DNA from: Actinomycetes bacterium
GTDB lineage: Bacteria; Actinomycetota; Acidimicrobiia; Acidimicrobiales; Palsa-688
Assembly (NCBI GenBank): GCA_021808425.1
Contig: JAKBBS010000040.1
Span: 1 to 23,056, forward strand
Reading direction: 5' to 3'
DNA: 23,056 nt
Part shown: positions 7,283 through 14,607 of the stretch, one piece after another
Numbering within the stretch: position 1 is the first letter of the stretch
How the letters are laid out: each line of letters opens with the position of its first letter
Translations under genes and position numbers: made by a program
The notes under the pieces: generated by a model
The model's input: the letters and a program-made list of their open reading frames with translations, nothing else
The model's database searches: none
What the model was told of the DNA's origin: nothing

Positions 7283-8707
7283 TCAGTCCTCGGCGCTTGC
7301 CTGCCCTGAAACTTCGGCCGGCTCGGGAGACGGGTCGCCGTCGAGCGATTCCGGAGTCTCGGGAATCGCCGATGTGGCGTCCTCTGGCGCTGCCGGGGAG
7401 GTGCCGATTCCGTTACCGCCCATGTACTCCGCCCAGGCGGCTTGTGCCTCCGACTCGGGTTCGAAGTCAGCGAAGCCGGCGGCCCCGATGTAGTTACCCT
7501 GCTCGTCGTAGGCGTGCTCGCCGAAGGCGTCGCGGTACTCGGCCGCTACTTCGCCGCCCTCCGCTGCCTGCTTTATCGACAGCGAGATCCGCCGGCGGGC
7601 GAGGTCTATCTCGATGATCTTGACCCACAGCTCCTCGCTCGGGCTGACGACCTGCTCGGGCAGGTCGACATGGTGGCTGGCCATCTCCGAGATGTGCACC
7701 AATCCTTCGATCCCGTCGCCGACCTGGACGAACGCACCGAAAGGAACCAGCTTGGTGACACGACCGTAGACGAGCTCTCCCTCGCGGTGAGCGTTCGCGA
7801 ACTCGTGCCAGGGGTCGGACTGCGTCGCCTTCAGCGACAAGCTGATGCGCTCCCTGTCCAAGTCGACGTCGAGCACACGGACCTCGACCTCGTCGCCTAC
7901 GGCGACAACAGCGGAGGGGTGCTCGATGTGCTTCCACGACAGCTCGGAGACGTGGATGAGACCGTCCATACCGCCGAGGTCGACGAATGCACCGAAGTTG
8001 ACGACCGACGAGACGACACCACGGCGAACCTCGCCGGATTTCAGGTTCGTGAGGAACTCGTCGCGCTGCTCGCGCTGTGTCTCCTCAAGCCAGGCACGCC
8101 TGGAAAGGACCACGTTGTTTCGGTTCTTGTCCAACTCGATGATCTTGGCATCGACGGTCCGCCCTATATAGGGGGCGAGGTCGCGCACCCGGCGGAGTTC
8201 GACCAGCGACGCCGGGAGGAACCCGCGAAGCCCGATGTCGACGATCAAGCCGCCTTTGACCACCTCGATGACAGGCCCGGACACGACGCCGTCGCGCTCC
8301 TTGACGTCCTCGATCGTGCCCCAGGCCCTCTCGTACTGCGCCCGCTTCTTGGAGAGGATGAGGCGCCCCTCCTTGTCCTCTTTCTGCAGGACGAGCGCCT
8401 CGATCTTCTCGCCCATTGTGACGACCTCGCTCGGGTCGACGTCGTGGCGGATGGACAGCTCGCGGGCAGGGATGACCCCCTCCGACTTGAAGCCGATGTC
8501 GAGGAGTACCTCGTCCTTGTCCACCTTGACCACGGTGCCTTTGACGATGTCGCCATCCTCGAACTCCACGATCGTCCCGGCGATGGCGTCGGCAAGCGAC
8601 GTTCCGTCGAGGTCGTCGGCGACGATCTGACGGGGCGTGTACTCGCCGGCCTCGTCGAAGGTGCCCATCGGCGAGGAAGTTGTGGCGGTCAAGGAGTCGT
8701 CGGACAT
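7283..8707 (-). CDS. rpsA: 30S ribosomal protein S1
   Basis: A 474-residue protein with four S1 (OB-fold) RNA-binding repeats at about residues 51–121, 137–205, 222–293 and 309–379. Each shows the 'G.V..v...G.fVd.g...Gl.h.sel' pattern; VVNFGAFVDLGGMDGLIHVS and VPFGAFVQVGDGIEGLVHIS are the clearest. Four repeats is the actinobacterial form, against six in Escherichia coli. The N-terminal ~45 residues and the C-terminal ~80 residues (acidic, Pro/Ser/Glu rich, ending VSGQASAED) are disordered in appearance. It binds mRNA on the small ribosomal subunit. The start is supported by GAAAGAAGG ending 11 nt upstream, a rather long spacing. A TAAACT hexamer about 70 nt upstream may be its -10 box. Its place between polA and coaE is conserved in actinobacteria. 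Confidence 0.96.
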   Translation of the reverse strand: MSDDSLTATTSSPMGTFDEAGEYTPRQIVADDLDGTSLADAIAGTIVEFEDGDIVKGTVVKVDKDEVLLDIGFKSEGVIPARELSIRHDVDPSEVVTMGEKIEALVLQKEDKEGRLILSKKRAQYERAWGTIEDVKERDGVVSGPVIEVVKGGLIVDIGLRGFLPASLVELRRVRDLAPYIGRTVDAKIIELDKNRNNVVLSRRAWLEETQREQRDEFLTNLKSGEVRRGVVSSVVNFGAFVDLGGMDGLIHVSELSWKHIEHPSAVVAVGDEVEVRVLDVDLDRERISLSLKATQSDPWHEFANAHREGELVYGRVTKLVPFGAFVQVGDGIEGLVHISEMASHHVDLPEQVVSPSEELWVKIIEIDLARRRISLSIKQAAEGGEVAAEYRDAFGEHAYDEQGNYIGAAGFADFEPESEAQAAWAEYMGGNGIGTSPAAPEDATSAIPETPESLDGDPSPEPAEVSGQASAED

Positions 8708-8718
8708 GGAAGTAGGAG

Positions 8719-8727
8719 CCTTCTTTC
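8719..8727 (-). promoter_or_regulatory. Ribosome binding site of rpsA
   Basis: GAAAGAAGG on the minus strand, 11 nt before ATG 8707. The spacing is long. No TANNNT box lies within 9 nt of this start, so rpsA is expected to have a normal leader. Confidence 0.45.
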
Positions 8728-8820
8728 GGACAGAGCAGATCGTGGGCAGGGGCGACTCCCCCGTCCCGTTAGAGATGCGAGTTTACACCCCGCTGGGCAA
8801 GGTTTGGCCGCCGCCTATGC

Positions 8821-8865
8821 CCGCCTAGTTCACCGCCGCATCTGGGCCGCCTAGTTCGCCGCCGC
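8821..8865. repeat. 19-bp direct repeat spanning a stop codon
   Basis: CCGCCTAGTTCACCGCCGC (8821–8839) and CCGCCTAGTTCGCCGCCGC (8847–8865) match at 18 of 19 positions, 26 bp apart. The second copy contains the TAG stop and last codons of the ferritin-like gene. The first lies just downstream in the rpsA upstream region. It is probably a small tandem duplication. No poly-T follows, so it does not look like a terminator. Confidence 0.7.
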
Positions 8866-9972
8866 CCGATCCGCCGCAACTGCGTCGTAGGACTCGAAGT
8901 CCGCCGACGTGTCGTCAGCGTGCTCGAACTCGAGCAGGCCCGCCTCTTGCCATTGCTTTCTCAGGTAGCCGTCGTTCGCGTCGAGCAGACCCAGCTTGCG
9001 GACGTTTGGGACGAGCTTCGAGAAAAAGGCACGCTGGAAGGCCATGAACACGCCTTGCCCCATCTCTCCCGCTGCTTGGTGAAGGACCGGCACAACTTCC
9101 TCGACGGTGACGCCCATACGCTCCCACACCTCCGGCGTGGTCGAACGAAGCCGGTTACGCATCGTGTTGTCGACCAGGAACTCCTGGCGCTCCTTGAGCT
9201 CTACCGAGCTCAAGGAGCGGTAGAGCTCCGAAAGACTGACAATACCGAACGCTACATGGCGGGCCTCGTCTGCCATCACGTAGCGGAGGAGCTTTGTGAG
9301 CAGCGGTTCCGACGTGCGCCGGAGAAGGTCGCCGAAAGCGGCAAGTGCGAGGCTTTCGATGATTATCTGCATCCCCAAGTAAGCGATGTCCCAGCGGCTG
9401 TCCTCGAGCAGGCCGAAGATCTGCCCTTGAAGGAACGGCGACATCGGGTAGGCGTCGCCCACCTTTTGATGCAGGTAGCGGGCGAACACCTCCGTGTGGC
9501 GGGCCTCGTCCATCGTCTGGGTGGCGGCGTAGTACTTAGCGTCGATCCACGGGACGGTCTCGACAAGCTTGGCCGCCGTCATCATCGCCCCCTGCTCGCC
9601 GTGCATGAACTGGCTGAGCTGCGCTTTGAGCGACTCGATTCGTAGCTGGGTGAATTCTCGTTCACCCCAGTTGCGAAGCGGCGAGCCGGGTATCGTCGCC
9701 GCCCGGCGCGCCAGCATGATCAGCGGAGGCTCCTCGGCGCTCACACGTGCGGGATCGACGTCTGTCGACCAGTCGAGGTCGGTCACGCTGTTCCATTGCG
9801 ACGCCGCCCCTTTGTTGTACAAGGCTTCGAGTTGCGGGCGTTCGCGGTCGTAGTTCCAGGTGAAGATCCGATCGGCATGGTCGTGGACCACCCGTACCGA
9901 GTCGATGGTGGCGACGCCGGCGAAAGCCGCTTCCGCCTCGGTGCTCGTGGAGTCGTGGACTTCAACACCCAT
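8851..9972 (-). CDS. Ferritin-like di-iron protein of unknown substrate
   Basis: A 373-residue, mostly helical protein of the ferritin-like di-iron superfamily. The iron ligands can be read off: Glu126 (HGEQGA), Glu156 and His159 (DEARHTEVF), Glu206 (IIIESLAL), and Glu236 and His239 (DEARHVAFG), that is four carboxylates and two histidines from four helices. This is the pattern of ribonucleotide reductase R2-like, acyl-ACP desaturase and AurF-type N-oxygenase proteins. No R2 radical tyrosine can be assigned by eye, and no R1 partner lies nearby, so a reductase subunit is unlikely. The frame is open 10 codons further, but GGGAG lies 7 nt before ATG 9972, which decides the start. It lies between polA and rpsA, which are closer together in mycobacteria. 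An oxidase, desaturase or oxygenase role is inference. Confidence 0.85.
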   Translation of the reverse strand: MGVEVHDSTSTEAEAAFAGVATIDSVRVVHDHADRIFTWNYDRERPQLEALYNKGAASQWNSVTDLDWSTDVDPARVSAEEPPLIMLARRAATIPGSPLRNWGEREFTQLRIESLKAQLSQFMHGEQGAMMTAAKLVETVPWIDAKYYAATQTMDEARHTEVFARYLHQKVGDAYPMSPFLQGQIFGLLEDSRWDIAYLGMQIIIESLALAAFGDLLRRTSEPLLTKLLRYVMADEARHVAFGIVSLSELYRSLSSVELKERQEFLVDNTMRNRLRSTTPEVWERMGVTVEEVVPVLHQAAGEMGQGVFMAFQRAFFSKLVPNVRKLGLLDANDGYLRKQWQEAGLLEFEHADDTSADFESYDAVAADRAAAN

Positions 9973-9979
9973 TGCATTT

Positions 9980-9984
9980 CTCCC
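9980..9984 (-). promoter_or_regulatory. Ribosome binding site deciding the ferritin-like gene start
   Basis: GGGAG on the minus strand, 7 nt before ATG 9972. The upstream in-frame start at 10002 has no such site, and its 10 extra residues (Pro/Arg rich) look untranslated. Confidence 0.6.
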
Positions 9985-10099
9985 GGTCGGACGTGGGGGC
10001 ACTCGGATAGTCAGGTCGCAACTTCAGCTAACTCTGTAAACATACCCGTGCGCACAGCCAACGCGCGGTCAGACAGGGCGTGAGCAGCAGGGCACCTTC

Positions 10100-12796
10100 T
10101 CATGCTTTGGCCGACGCCCAGTCGTCTCCCCACGCCAAGTTGACCGCCAGGGGCACGTCGAGTTCAGCCGCGCCTGTCATTGCGTCCATCACTACGTCGA
10201 CCGCGACGTCGCGCTCGCCCGGAGGGACTTCGAGGATCACTTCGTCGTGCACCTGCAACACGAGTTGGCTCTCCATCCGCTTGGCCTCCAGGCTGGAGAA
10301 CAGCCGCACGAGTGCAACCTTGAAGATGTCAGCAGCGAGACCTTGAATGCCCGCGTTCATCGCTTGGCGCTCACCCGCCGCGCGCACCTGGTAACGCCCC
10401 GACTGCAGCTCCGGGATAGGCCGGCGACGCCCGAACAACGTCTCGGTGTAACCGCGCTCGCGCGACTCCGCGACGACCTTCTCCATGTACTGGCGCACCG
10501 CCGGGAAAGCGCTCCAATAAGCGGAGAGGATCTCGGCCGCCTCGTCGACAGGGATCGCCAGGCGCTGGGACAGGCCATAGGCCTCCATTCCGTAGGCGAG
10601 CCCGTAGGAGACCATCTTGGCTTTGGATCGCATCGCTATGGTCACTTGGTCGGACTCGACACCGTAAATCCTCGACGCCGTGACATTGTGAATGTCAGTT
10701 CCGATACGGAACGATTCGATGAGAGCGGGTTCTCCCGCCAGGTGGGCGATCACCCGTAGCTCCACCTGGTTGTAGTCGGCCACGAGAAAACGCCGTCCTG
10801 TCGAAGGCACGAAGCACCTCCTCAGTCGGCGCCCCTCCTCCGTTCGCACAGGTATGTTGTGGAGGTTCGGCTGATCGGAGCTTAGCCTTCCGGTCCGCGC
10901 TACCGTTTGATTGAAAGTGGCATGGATCCGTCCGTCGTCGCCTACCTCGCCGAGGAGGGACTCTCCGTAGGTGCTGCGGAGCTTCTCGACTTCCCGGTAA
11001 CGCAGCAACGAGTCGATGATCGGGTGCTGTCCACGCAGGCGTTCCAGCGTTTGTGCGTCCGTTGAGTAGCCGGTCTTCGTCTTCTTTTGGGGAGCCAGGC
11101 CGAGTTTGGAGAAAAGGACATCCCGCAACTGTGGCGTCGAGTTGACGACGAAGTCGACGCCCGCCAGGTCCTGGATCTCTCGCTCCAGTCGGCGCACCTC
11201 GTCCACCAGTTCTCCTGCGAGGCTGCGCAACTCGCCGACGTCGACGCGGACGCCCACGAGCTCCATCGCAGCGAGGACCCGCACGAGCGGCCTCTCGACT
11301 TCTCGGTAGAGGCTCTCCATACCTCTCGCCTCCAATGCCGCACCCAAAGGAGCGACCAGGGAGGCGACGGCGCTCGCACGTTGACCGGCGACCGCCTTAG
11401 GGTCGGGCGCCTCGGCCATAAGATCCAGCTGGCCACCGTCGTTCGGTAGCTCGGCGCCCAGACGAATTCCCGCATAGCGCGATGCCAAATCCTCGAGGAG
11501 GTACTGATCCCCGGCGGGGTCAACGAGGTAAGCGGCGATAGTCGGGTCGAGCTCCAGACTCGAAAATGTCACTCCAAATGCCGCAAGAGACCGCATCAAA
11601 GCCTTCGCATTGTGTGCCGACGTGCGAGCAGCGCCCGGCCCCAACAGTCGTGACAGTGCAGCCGCCACTTCACTCGACGCGAGGCATTGATCGTCCACCC
11701 ACAGTGCTTCAACCGGCGACGACGAGCCGACCTCTACGATTGCCAAGCCGAGCAGCTGCGAACGCCCCTCTCTGGCCGACCAAGACCCCGCCACCGCAAG
11801 GTGGGCACCCGCGTCGCTCCAAGCGACTAGCTGGGCTACCAAATCCGAGCTCGAGGTCGCCTCACGGATCGACACTTCTGTCCCCTTGAGCGCACCGACC
11901 CTCTCCTCGCTAGACGGGCCATCGACACCTGTAGCATCGACCAGACGACTCCAAAGGGTGCGAAACTCGAGGAACTCGAAGAAGCGGCGTGCTTCGTCCA
12001 CGTCCCAGCCGCCGAAGCTCGCCTGATCGGGATCAATCGTCACCGGGACATCCCTCACAAGCAGCGTCACAGCAGCATTTGCCCTGACACGACTCTCCGC
12101 ACCGGCGAGGCTGTCTCTGAGTTTGGGCGTCAGATCCCCGAGATGCGCGTAGATTCCGTCGATGTCGCCGTACGTCGAGATCAGTCGGGCGGCGGTCTTC
12201 TCCCCGACCCCGGGCACCCCGGCGAGGTTATCTGAAGGATCGCCGCGAAGCGCTGCGTAGTTCGGGTAGGCCGCAGGGGTGACACCCGTCCGCTCGAAGA
12301 TGCCGGCTTCGTCGTAGAGCGCGTAGTCGGAGACACCCCGCCTGTTGTAGAGAACCTTCACGTGGGGGTCTTCGACGAGCTGGTATGTGTCACGATCGCC
12401 TGTCACAACGATCACGTCGTCCCCGTTGCCGGCTGCGAGTGTTGCAAGCGTGGCGATCACGTCGTCTGCTTCGAAGCCTGGATAGTCGAGGATCGGTATT
12501 TTCAGCACTTCCACGAGCTGGCGCGCCAGGCCCATCTGCTGGCGAAGGATGTCGGGCGTCTCGGCGCGCCCGGCCTTGTAGTCGTCGACCATGTCGTGGC
12601 GAAAGGTTCGTTCCGGACGGTCGAAGGTCGCTACCAACTGATCAGGGTGATGGTCCTTGACGAGGTTGATCAGCATGGACGTGAACCCGTAGACGGCGTT
12701 GGTGACTTGTCCGGAGGCCGTCGCCATGTCCGTCGGGAGAGCGAAGAACGCCCGGTACAGCAAAGAGTTGCCGTCTAAGAGCATCAAGGTTGGCAT
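10100..12796 (-). CDS. polA: DNA polymerase I
   Basis: Gap-filling and repair polymerase with 5' nuclease. Numbering is from the GTG at 12802 (900 aa); the ATG two codons later is preferred because TAGCAT lies 8 nt before it. The 5' nuclease domain (about 3–290) has its acidic residues: Asp10, EADD (111–114), GDRD (135–138) and GDPSDN (187–192). The middle domain (about 310–490) has the exonuclease fold length but lacks the proofreading acids: the 'FDTET' motif is replaced by LAVAGSW, and HNAKAL lacks the Asp. The polymerase domain has motif A DYNQVELR (Asp676), motif B RSKAKMVSYGLAYG (725–738) and motif C VHDE (851–854). Tyr733 replaces the Phe of Escherichia coli Pol I, as in mycobacterial and T7 enzymes. 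It is divergent from the DtxR-type gene. Confidence 0.97.
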   Translation of the reverse strand: MPTLMLLDGNSLLYRAFFALPTDMATASGQVTNAVYGFTSMLINLVKDHHPDQLVATFDRPERTFRHDMVDDYKAGRAETPDILRQQMGLARQLVEVLKIPILDYPGFEADDVIATLATLAAGNGDDVIVVTGDRDTYQLVEDPHVKVLYNRRGVSDYALYDEAGIFERTGVTPAAYPNYAALRGDPSDNLAGVPGVGEKTAARLISTYGDIDGIYAHLGDLTPKLRDSLAGAESRVRANAAVTLLVRDVPVTIDPDQASFGGWDVDEARRFFEFLEFRTLWSRLVDATGVDGPSSEERVGALKGTEVSIREATSSSDLVAQLVAWSDAGAHLAVAGSWSAREGRSQLLGLAIVEVGSSSPVEALWVDDQCLASSEVAAALSRLLGPGAARTSAHNAKALMRSLAAFGVTFSSLELDPTIAAYLVDPAGDQYLLEDLASRYAGIRLGAELPNDGGQLDLMAEAPDPKAVAGQRASAVASLVAPLGAALEARGMESLYREVERPLVRVLAAMELVGVRVDVGELRSLAGELVDEVRRLEREIQDLAGVDFVVNSTPQLRDVLFSKLGLAPQKKTKTGYSTDAQTLERLRGQHPIIDSLLRYREVEKLRSTYGESLLGEVGDDGRIHATFNQTVARTGRLSSDQPNLHNIPVRTEEGRRLRRCFVPSTGRRFLVADYNQVELRVIAHLAGEPALIESFRIGTDIHNVTASRIYGVESDQVTIAMRSKAKMVSYGLAYGMEAYGLSQRLAIPVDEAAEILSAYWSAFPAVRQYMEKVVAESRERGYTETLFGRRRPIPELQSGRYQVRAAGERQAMNAGIQGLAADIFKVALVRLFSSLEAKRMESQLVLQVHDEVILEVPPGERDVAVDVVMDAMTGAAELDVPLAVNLAWGDDWASAKA

Positions 12797-12804
12797 CGCC
12801 ACAG

Positions 12805-12810
12805 ATGCTA
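12805..12810 (-). promoter_or_regulatory. Candidate -10 box of polA
   Basis: TAGCAT on the minus strand, 8 nt before ATG 12796, in the short gap shared with the divergent DtxR-type gene. No Shine-Dalgarno sequence precedes either possible polA start. No convincing -35. Confidence 0.4.
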
Positions 12811-12851
12811 GGAGACCGCAGTGACTGTTCCGCCATGGTCGGGGGCGGCGC

Positions 12852-12857
12852 TATTCT
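12852..12857 (+). promoter_or_regulatory. Candidate -10 box of the DtxR-type regulator
   Basis: TATTCT, 6 nt before GTG 12864. The AAGG just before the GTG has no spacing and cannot serve as a normal ribosome binding site, so a leaderless start fits better. The -35 region is not recognisable. Confidence 0.45.
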
Positions 12858-12863
12858 CGAAGG

Positions 12864-13523
12864 GTGCCCGAAGGTTTTCATCCACCTGTCGAGGAATACC
12901 TTGAAGCGATCCACGAGCTCGGCGAGGAGGGCATGGTCATCATCCAAGCCCGGCTCGCGGAGCGACTCGGGCATTCGGCGCCTGCGATATCGGAGATGAT
13001 ACGCCGGCTTCGCTCCGACGGCTATGTCGAGATGAGAGGCCGAGCGCTCGTGCTCACCGACTCGGGGCGATCCGTAGCGGAAAGCGTCGTGCGAAAGCAC
13101 CGTCTCGCAGAGCGACTTCTGACCGACATAATCGGCCTGCCCTGGGAGAAAGCGCACGTCGAGGCAGGACGCTGGGAGCACGTCATCTCCGACGAGGTCG
13201 AGGAGCGTATCGTCGCACTCCTCGGTTTCCCGACCACCTGCCCGCACGGTAACCCGATACCCGGGGCGGGAGGAGAACCTGCGCCGAGCGTGGCTCTCTC
13301 ATCGATGGGGCAGGGCGAACGCATACGGCTGGCCCGCGTGACCGAGCTCGTCGAGCTCGACGAAAGCATGCTTAGCTATCTGTCCTCACATGGTTTCTTG
13401 CCAGGCACGGAGGCTACAGTCGCGACCCGGGCCCCCGACGGCACGCTCACCTTGGATCTCGGCTCGGCGACGATCGCACTCGGGCCGACGCTGGCGTCAC
13501 AACTCTTCGTCACCGCCGCCTGA
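12864..13523 (+). CDS. DtxR/MntR-family metal-dependent transcriptional regulator
   Basis: A 219-residue repressor of the DtxR/IdeR/MntR family: N-terminal winged helix (about 8–65, with AISEMIRRLRSDGYVE as the recognition region), dimerisation and metal-binding domain (about 70–140), and C-terminal SH3/FeoA-like domain (about 150–217). Residues line up with DtxR without gaps in the middle: His79, Glu83 and His98 of the ancillary site, and Glu105 and His106 of the primary site, are all present. Position 102, Cys in DtxR and Glu in MntR, is Gly here, and the N-terminal ligand position (Met10 in DtxR, Asp8 in MntR) is Glu11. TTCPHGNPIP follows at 124–133. Metal choice (Fe or Mn) is therefore uncertain. 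It starts leaderless by position. Its end overlaps the convergent pdtaR gene by 27 nt. Confidence 0.92.
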   Translation: MPEGFHPPVEEYLEAIHELGEEGMVIIQARLAERLGHSAPAISEMIRRLRSDGYVEMRGRALVLTDSGRSVAESVVRKHRLAERLLTDIIGLPWEKAHVEAGRWEHVISDEVEERIVALLGFPTTCPHGNPIPGAGGEPAPSVALSSMGQGERIRLARVTELVELDESMLSYLSSHGFLPGTEATVATRAPDGTLTLDLGSATIALGPTLASQLFVTAA

Positions 13524-14111
13524 CAGGGGCGGGTCCGCCGACGGTCTGAAACCCTGGTTGACCCGCTCCGCGATTTCGAGCATCTTGACGCGCTCTTTCA
13601 TGGCGGTCTTCTGGATCCAAGAGAAAGCGTCGTGCTCCTTCCAGCCCAGGTCGTCCATGAGAGCGCCCTTGGCCCTATCTACCGCCTTTCGAACTACAAC
13701 CTGCTCTTCCAGCGATTTTACTTGCTCGTCGAGAGCCTTCATCTCAGCAAAACGCCCGAGCGCCATCTCGATCGCCGGCAGCAACTCACTTTTCTGAAAT
13801 GGCTTCACCAGGTAGGCGAGCGCACCGGCGTCGCGCGCCCGTTCGATCAGGTCCCGCTGGCTGAACGCCGTCAGGATCAAGACCGCGCATAGATGGTCGG
13901 CGCTGATCTGGCGGGCGGCCTCCAGCCCGTCCATTCCAGGCATCTTGACGTCGAGTATTGCCACGTCGGGTCGGTGTTTGCGTACGAGCTCCACCACCTC
14001 GTCGCCTCGGCCCGTCTCCGCCACGACCTCGTAGTGCTCCTCCTCCATTATCTCCTTCAGATCGAGGCGGACTATCGCCTCGTCTTCGGCAAGCACGACT
14101 TTTACTGCCAC
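13497..14111 (-). CDS. pdtaR: ANTAR-domain response regulator (PdtaR type)
   Basis: A 204-residue response regulator with an RNA-binding output. The receiver domain (1–120) has the acidic pocket E9-D10, phospho-acceptor Asp54 (AILDVKMPGMDG), Thr in LTAF and Lys in LVKPF. A coiled-coil linker (MKALDEQVKSLEEQVVVRKAV) leads to the ANTAR domain, about 135–195, with DRAKGALMDDLGWKEHDAFSWIQKTAMKER. ANTAR proteins bind paired hairpins in nascent RNA and prevent termination. In mycobacteria PdtaR is phosphorylated by PdtaS, which is not in this window. The start is GTG 14111, with AAGGAG 5 nt upstream. It sits 41 nt after the small coiled-coil gene and heads the polA–rpsA–coaE–uvrB neighbourhood, as Rv1626 does in M. 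tuberculosis. Confidence 0.95.
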   Translation of the reverse strand: MAVKVVLAEDEAIVRLDLKEIMEEEHYEVVAETGRGDEVVELVRKHRPDVAILDVKMPGMDGLEAARQISADHLCAVLILTAFSQRDLIERARDAGALAYLVKPFQKSELLPAIEMALGRFAEMKALDEQVKSLEEQVVVRKAVDRAKGALMDDLGWKEHDAFSWIQKTAMKERVKMLEIAERVNQGFRPSADPPLSGGGDEEL

Positions 14112-14116
14112 GTGAA

Positions 14117-14122
14117 CTCCTT
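14117..14122 (-). promoter_or_regulatory. Ribosome binding site of pdtaR
   Basis: A full AAGGAG on the minus strand, 5 nt before GTG 14111. It supports co-transcription with the upstream coiled-coil gene, whose own start looks leaderless. Confidence 0.65.
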
Positions 14123-14152
14123 GGGGTCGCCGTGAAACGGAAATCTTGGATG

Positions 14153-14455
14153 TCAGGAAGCCGGTTGGTCCGGTCCAACCAGACGGTCGAGCAGATCGTC
14201 CTGAGCGGCCTGCAACTCGACCACTTCGGCGGCTACAGCCGACCGGCTTCTCGCCATAGCTTTCGCGTGGCGCTCTGCCTCCGCGAACTCGCGATATGCG
14301 AGGGGTGTCTCAGACACCATCGAGCGGATGCGCGCCTCGTCAGCCGACTCGGCCATCACCGCCAGCTGCTCGTCGATGACGGCCAGCTCCTCCCGGGCGC
14401 GCTTGAGGCGCTGTGCCACGTCGAAAAGCTTCCGTTCGATGAGCACTCTAGACAT
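14153..14455 (-). CDS. Small coiled-coil protein of unknown function
   Basis: A 100-residue protein that I cannot assign to a family. It is almost wholly helical and charged (FDVAQRLKRAREELAVIDEQ and AVAAEVVELQAAQDDLLDRL), with heptad-like spacing at about 10–35 and 65–92 separated by a polar middle. It has no membrane segment, signal peptide or cysteine. The ORF is real by its codon pattern, its position 41 nt upstream of pdtaR on the same strand, and a TAGAGT box 9 nt before ATG 14455. Being first in a two-gene unit with an RNA-binding response regulator, it may be a partner or regulator of PdtaR, but nothing in the sequence proves this. Confidence 0.75.
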   Translation of the reverse strand: MSRVLIERKLFDVAQRLKRAREELAVIDEQLAVMAESADEARIRSMVSETPLAYREFAEAERHAKAMARSRSAVAAEVVELQAAQDDLLDRLVGPDQPAS

Positions 14456-14464
14456 GTACCGTCA

Positions 14465-14470
14465 ACTCTA
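14465..14470 (-). promoter_or_regulatory. Candidate -10 box of the coiled-coil/pdtaR unit
   Basis: TAGAGT on the minus strand, 9 nt before ATG 14455, in the 152-nt region shared with the divergent response regulator gene. No Shine-Dalgarno sequence and no clear -35. Confidence 0.35.
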
Positions 14471-14607
14471 CTCCAAGGTCTCGCAGTGGTCCCTCCCGCA
14501 GGCCGTCTCAGCTTCGGCGCCGCCCACGGCGCGGCGTCGCGGCAACGCACGGCGCGGAAACCCGACTCGTTCATGCGGATCTCAGCTAGATCGGCCAGAC
14601 TGGGGTC

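Noticed and set aside
7442..8854. A 470-codon open frame on the plus strand opposite rpsA
   Set aside because: It is antisense to a certain S1 gene. Its composition (long Asp/Val/Leu/Arg runs) is the expected shadow of GC-rich coding sequence, and it has no recognisable motif.
8851..9972. Ribonucleotide reductase small subunit (nrdB/nrdF)
   Set aside because: The di-iron motifs fit the wider superfamily, but I cannot identify the radical tyrosine or R2 C-terminal tail, and no large subunit is nearby.
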